Below are positions 16,027 to 18,961 of a DNA stretch of 18,961 nucleotides, piece after piece (the stretch's first letter is position 1; every line of letters starts with the position of its first letter). Under the pieces are notes generated by a model that did not search any database, had not been told where the DNA came from, and was given only the letters and a program-made list of their open reading frames with translations. A program made the translations under genes and the position numbers. Source of the DNA: Bacteroidetes bacterium UBA2322 (lineage in GTDB: Bacteria > Bacteroidota > Bacteroidia > Chitinophagales > UBA2359); the NCBI GenBank assembly GCA_002345145.1, contig DDVC01000110.1, positions 13,768 to 32,728 on the forward strand. The letters run 5' to 3'.

Positions 16027-17229
16027 CTACCCCTGCTCAATAGCTTGTATTCCGGGCAGGGTTTTACCTTCGAGCAGTTCAAGCATAGCGCCGCCGCCGG
16101 TAGAAACATAGCTCACTTGGTCTTGTAGGTGGAGCTGGTTAATGGCAGCTACCGAGTCGCCACCGCCTATAAGCGAAAAAGCGCCGTTTTGTTGGGTAGT
16201 TTGTGCTACGGCTTCGGCAATGGCGCGGGTGCCGTGGCTAAAGTTGTTCATTTCAAAAACGCCCATAGGTCCGTTCCAGAGTATGCTGGCTGAGGCATGT
16301 ATTACGGCGGCAAAATTGTTTCGGGCAAGTTCGCCTATATCCAAGCCCATCCATTCATCGGGAATTTGGAGGCTGTTGGCAGTTTGTATTTGTGCGTTGT
16401 TGTCAAAGGCATCGGCAATAACTGAATCATCGGGCAGCAGGAGCTTAACGCCCAACTGTTCGGCTTTTTGCAACAGTTGCAGGGCAAGGTCTGTTTTATC
16501 GGCTTCTACCAATGATTTACCCACTTTGCCTCCTTTTGCTTGTAAAAAGGTGTAAGCCATGCCCCCGCCTATAATAAGGTTATCCACCTTGCTGAGCAAG
16601 TTGTCTATAAGTAAAATTTTATCGGAAACCTTAGCGCCGCCCAAAATGGCGGTAAACGGGCGGGCGGGCTGGTGCATTATTTTTTGGGCGTTTGCCACTT
16701 CTTTTGCCATTAAATAACCAAACATGCGGTTTTGTGGGGCAAAATATTGTGCTACGGTAAATACCGATACATCAGGACGGTGGGCAGTGCCAAAGGCATC
16801 GTTTACATAAGCCGTACAGCCAAGGTTTGCCATTTCCTGCGCAAAATCGGTATCGCCTTTTTGCTCTTGGGGGTAAAAGCGCACGTTTTCGAGCAGCAGT
16901 ACCTGGCCGGGTTGCAGGTTGGCTACGGCGGTTTTTACTTTTTCGCCAATGCAATCATCAACAAACTGTACGGGCATGCCCAGCAGCCGGCTAAGTTCAG
17001 GAGCTACATGGCGGAGCGAAAATTTATCTTCGGGTCCCGATTTTGGTCTGCCTAAGTGCGACATTAATGCTACACTACCGCCATCGGCAAGTATTTTTTG
17101 GATACTGGGCAGCGCGCCTTTTATGCGGGTATTGTCGGTAACTTCAAAATTGGCATTAAGGGGCACGTTAAAATCTACGCGCATAAGTGCCTTTATGTTG
17201 TTAAAGTTAAAATCGGCTATTGTTTTCAT
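16027..17229 (-). CDS. pgk: Phosphoglycerate kinase
   Basis: Glycolytic enzyme of 400 aa, full bacterial length, converting 1,3-bisphosphoglycerate and ADP to 3-phosphoglycerate and ATP in the cytoplasm. Substrate-side residues are present: RVDFNVPL (17-24), R35 in NTRIKG, HLGRPK (58-63), R117 in ENVRFY and R151 in AHRPDVS. The nucleotide-side lobe has GGAKVSDK (197-204), NGPMGVFE (319-326) and the phosphate-binding GGGDS (355-359). The start codon at MKTIADF lies 33 bases after the stop of the SDR gene, with no promoter or terminator between them, so the two are probably cotranscribed with gapA further upstream. No residue is missing, and the call is secure. Confidence 0.97.
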   Translation of the reverse strand: MKTIADFNFNNIKALMRVDFNVPLNANFEVTDNTRIKGALPSIQKILADGGSVALMSHLGRPKSGPEDKFSLRHVAPELSRLLGMPVQFVDDCIGEKVKTAVANLQPGQVLLLENVRFYPQEQKGDTDFAQEMANLGCTAYVNDAFGTAHRPDVSVFTVAQYFAPQNRMFGYLMAKEVANAQKIMHQPARPFTAILGGAKVSDKILLIDNLLSKVDNLIIGGGMAYTFLQAKGGKVGKSLVEADKTDLALQLLQKAEQLGVKLLLPDDSVIADAFDNNAQIQTANSLQIPDEWMGLDIGELARNNFAAVIHASASILWNGPMGVFEMNNFSHGTRAIAEAVAQTTQQNGAFSLIGGGDSVAAINQLHLQDQVSYVSTGGGAMLELLEGKTLPGIQAIEQG

Positions 17230-17262
17230 GCAGAAGCGGGGGTAAAAAGAGGTGAAAAAAGT

Positions 17263-18018
17263 TTATTGGGCTATCCAGCCGCCGTCTATTGCCATGGCGT
17301 GGCCTGTTACAAAGGAGGCTTCGTCTGAACAGAGCCACAATACGGCATTAGCTACTTCATCGGGTTGCCCTATGCGTCCTATGGGCTCCATGGCGGCAAA
17401 TTGTGCCTCCACTTCTTTTTGGTTCCCGGTTATACGGTCAATCATGGGTGTTTTTATGGCACCGGGGCAAACGGCGTTTACCCTTATTCCGAGTTTGGCA
17501 TATTCAAGGGCAGTAGTTTTGGTTAAGCCTATGAGTGCATGTTTAGATGCCACATAAGCCGGTAAACCCGGAAAACCCACTAAGCCGGCAATGGAGGCAC
17601 AGTTCACAATAGCGCCTTTGCCCCGTTTTAGCATTTGGGGTATTTGGTATTTCATACTGAGCCAAATACCTTTGAGGTTAATACCAATGGTTTTATCCCA
17701 GTTTTCTTCGGTACATTCATGGGTAATACCGTTGATGCCTTCAATGCCGGCATTGTTAAAAGCATAATCTAAACCGCCGTAAGTTTGTACGGTTTTAGCT
17801 ACCATTGCTTGTACGTCTTCGGTTTTTGATACATTGCATTGAATAAAAATTGCTTCCCCTCCCTGTGCTTGTATGGCATGGAGCGTTTCGTGGTTTTCTA
17901 CCCAATCTACAATGGCAACTTTTGCGCCCTTTTGGGCAAATGCAATAGCAGCAGCACTGCCAATTCCAAATGCGCCACCGGTTACGATAACAACCTTGTC
18001 CTTAAATTGCTTATTCAT
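17263..18018 (-). CDS. Short-chain dehydrogenase/reductase (classical SDR), substrate unknown
   Basis: NAD(P)-dependent oxidoreductase of 251 aa, the classical SDR length. The dinucleotide-binding motif is TGGAFGIG (13-20), D38 at the end of strand 2 (VAIVDW) favours NAD over NADP, and NNAG is at 88-91. The catalytic tetrad is complete: N114, S142, Y155 and K159 (YVASK). CPGAIKTPM (184-192) and the C-terminal GHAMAIDGGW are also classical. The sequence resembles glucose 1-dehydrogenase and cyclopentanol-dehydrogenase-type SDRs, but substrates cannot be predicted inside this family. It sits between gapA (144 bases upstream) and pgk (33 bases downstream) on the same strand, which suggests cotranscription with glycolytic genes. 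Whether it shares metabolism with them is inference. Confidence 0.9.
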   Translation of the reverse strand: MNKQFKDKVVIVTGGAFGIGSAAAIAFAQKGAKVAIVDWVENHETLHAIQAQGGEAIFIQCNVSKTEDVQAMVAKTVQTYGGLDYAFNNAGIEGINGITHECTEENWDKTIGINLKGIWLSMKYQIPQMLKRGKGAIVNCASIAGLVGFPGLPAYVASKHALIGLTKTTALEYAKLGIRVNAVCPGAIKTPMIDRITGNQKEVEAQFAAMEPIGRIGQPDEVANAVLWLCSDEASFVTGHAMAIDGGWIAQ

Positions 18019-18099
18019 TTTACATTTTTTTGTTTTATTTAAAATGCAGTTTCACCTGTGCAGAAGGCAATTGTGTGTAGGAGGGTTAGTGGCGTTTAT

Positions 18100-18147
18100 T
18101 TTTTGCCCAATGCTGTTGTCGTCGTTTATTGGAGCATTGGGCAAAAA
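18100..18147. repeat. Perfect 15-bp inverted repeat between gapA and SDR gene
   Basis: TTTTTGCCCAATGCT (18100-18114) and AGCATTGGGCAAAAA (18133-18147) are perfect complements around an 18-nt loop. It lies 15 bases 3' of the gapA stop. On either strand the stem begins with Ts and ends with As, the opposite of an intrinsic terminator. It may instead act as an mRNA 3'-end stabilising or processing hairpin within the operon. Confidence 0.7.
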
Positions 18148-18162
18148 GAAGTAAAGTTAGTA

Positions 18163-18961
18163 TTAACTAAGGGCTGCCATTTTGATAGCCAGTTCGGCAA
18201 GGCGGTTGGCATAGCCCGATTCGTTATCGTACCAGCCTACCACTTTTACCATGCTGCCCATGGTCATGGTCATTTTGGAGTCAAAAATGCAGGAGTGAGG
18301 GTTGCTTACAATATCGCTTGATACGAGGGGTTCTTCGCTGTATTCCAAAATACCTTTTAGGTGGGTTTCGGCAGCATGTTTAAAAGCGGCGTTAATTTCG
18401 GCTTTGGTGGCGGGTTTTTCTAAAATGCAGTTAAAATCGGTAAGTGAGCCGGTAATAACGGGCACTCGGGTAGCTACGCCGGTTAGTTTACCCATTAGTT
18501 TGGGTATGGCTTTGGTAATGGCATCGGCAGCGCCGGTAGAGGTAGGCACTATATTGAGGGCGGCAGCGCGGGCGCGGCGCAGGTCTTTATGCGGACCATC
18601 TTGCAGGTTTTGGTCGGCAGTATAGGCGTGTACGGTGGTAAACAAGCCCTCTACAATGCCAAAATTATCTTCGAGTACTTTTACCATAGGCGCAAGGCAG
18701 TTGGTAGTGCAAGATGCGTTTGATACTATGGTATCATCGGCGGTTAGGTCATGGTCATTAATGCCCAGCACTATGGTTTTTACATCGCCTTTGCTGGGGG
18801 CAGAAATAAGCACTTTTTTAGCCCCGGCGGTAATGTGCATACCGGCTTTTTCTTTGGCGGTAAAAATGCCGGTACATTCCAGTACCAAATCTACGCCCAT
18901 ACCACCCCAGGGCAGTTTAAGGGGGTCTCTTTCGGAGAAAGCTCTAATAGCTTTGCCGTTT
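18163..18961 (-). CDS. gapA: Glyceraldehyde-3-phosphate dehydrogenase, 5' part beyond window
   Basis: Phosphorylating glyceraldehyde-3-phosphate dehydrogenase of glycolysis, the step just before phosphoglycerate kinase. Only the C-terminal 265 or so residues are inside the window. The frame stays open to the edge and reads NGKAIRAFSERDP...LPWGGMGVDLVLECTGIF, so the internal ATG at 18900 is not the start, and about 70 N-terminal residues (the Rossmann entry) lie outside. The catalytic motif SNASCTTNCLAP with the active-site Cys, the following HAYTADQNLQDG and LRRARAAALNIVPTSTGAA segments, and WYDNESGYANRL near the C-terminus are all intact. It is followed by a strong hairpin, then the SDR gene and pgk on the same strand. 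The call is secure apart from paralogue naming. Confidence 0.95.
   Translation of the reverse strand, partial: NGKAIRAFSERDPLKLPWGGMGVDLVLECTGIFTAKEKAGMHITAGAKKVLISAPSKGDVKTIVLGINDHDLTADDTIVSNASCTTNCLAPMVKVLEDNFGIVEGLFTTVHAYTADQNLQDGPHKDLRRARAAALNIVPTSTGAADAITKAIPKLMGKLTGVATRVPVITGSLTDFNCILEKPATKAEINAAFKHAAETHLKGILEYSEEPLVSSDIVSNPHSCIFDSKMTMTMGSMVKVVGWYDNESGYANRLAELAIKMAALS

Noticed and set aside
16142..16555. 137-codon open frame antisense inside pgk
   Set aside because: Ser/Ala/Pro-rich translation with no recognisable domain, fully overlapped by conserved pgk; a reading-frame shadow.
18163..18900. GAPDH starting at the internal ATG at 18900
   Set aside because: The frame continues to the window edge with family-typical sequence (NGKAIRAFSERDP, LPWGG), so the gene is merely cut by the window.

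Overview
The window looks like chromosomal DNA of a gliding or type IX-secreting member of the Bacteroidota. The reasons are PorV and GldA/GldF/GldG homologues, start codons without Shine-Dalgarno sequences, and several copies of the Bacteroidota -7 promoter element TAnnTTTG. I see no tRNA, rRNA, CRISPR array, insertion sequence or prophage structural genes. Almost every gene is recognisable, so this is mostly an ordinary core-genome stretch. The less ordinary parts are a bacterial sphingomyelinase and a LexA-like regulator facing a lytic transglycosylase.

Layout: 45-2366 (-) is a large PiT-type phosphate transporter with a PhoU-like tail. Divergent from it are a polyprenyl diphosphate synthase (2697-3677, +), a secreted sphingomyelinase C-like phosphodiesterase (3861-5501, +) and aspartyl-tRNA synthetase (5708-7465, +). 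A perfect 16-bp bidirectional terminator separates aspS from porV (7595-8785, -). Then come a small SAM methyltransferase (9271-10020, +) and, convergent with it, an HTH/S24-peptidase regulator (10061-10918, -). A 269-bp AT-rich divergent region with back-to-back candidate promoters and repeated GCTAAAAA motifs lies before a membrane-anchored transglycosylase carrying an EF-hand loop (11188-11925, +). A terminator and a promoter then precede gldA-gldF-gldG (12284-15883, +). The last block is transcribed leftward: gapA (truncated by the window edge), a short-chain dehydrogenase, and pgk.

How the genes relate: PorV and GldA/F/G belong to the same cell-surface biology, type IX secretion and gliding. 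The gap-SDR-pgk block joins two consecutive glycolytic steps, with an oxidoreductase of unknown substrate between them. The polyprenyl synthase probably makes the menaquinone or lipid-carrier chain, and the sphingomyelinase acts on sphingolipids outside the cytoplasm, but nothing ties these two into one pathway. The most testable regulatory hypothesis is that the LexA-like protein controls itself and the divergent transglycosylase through the repeated motifs between them.
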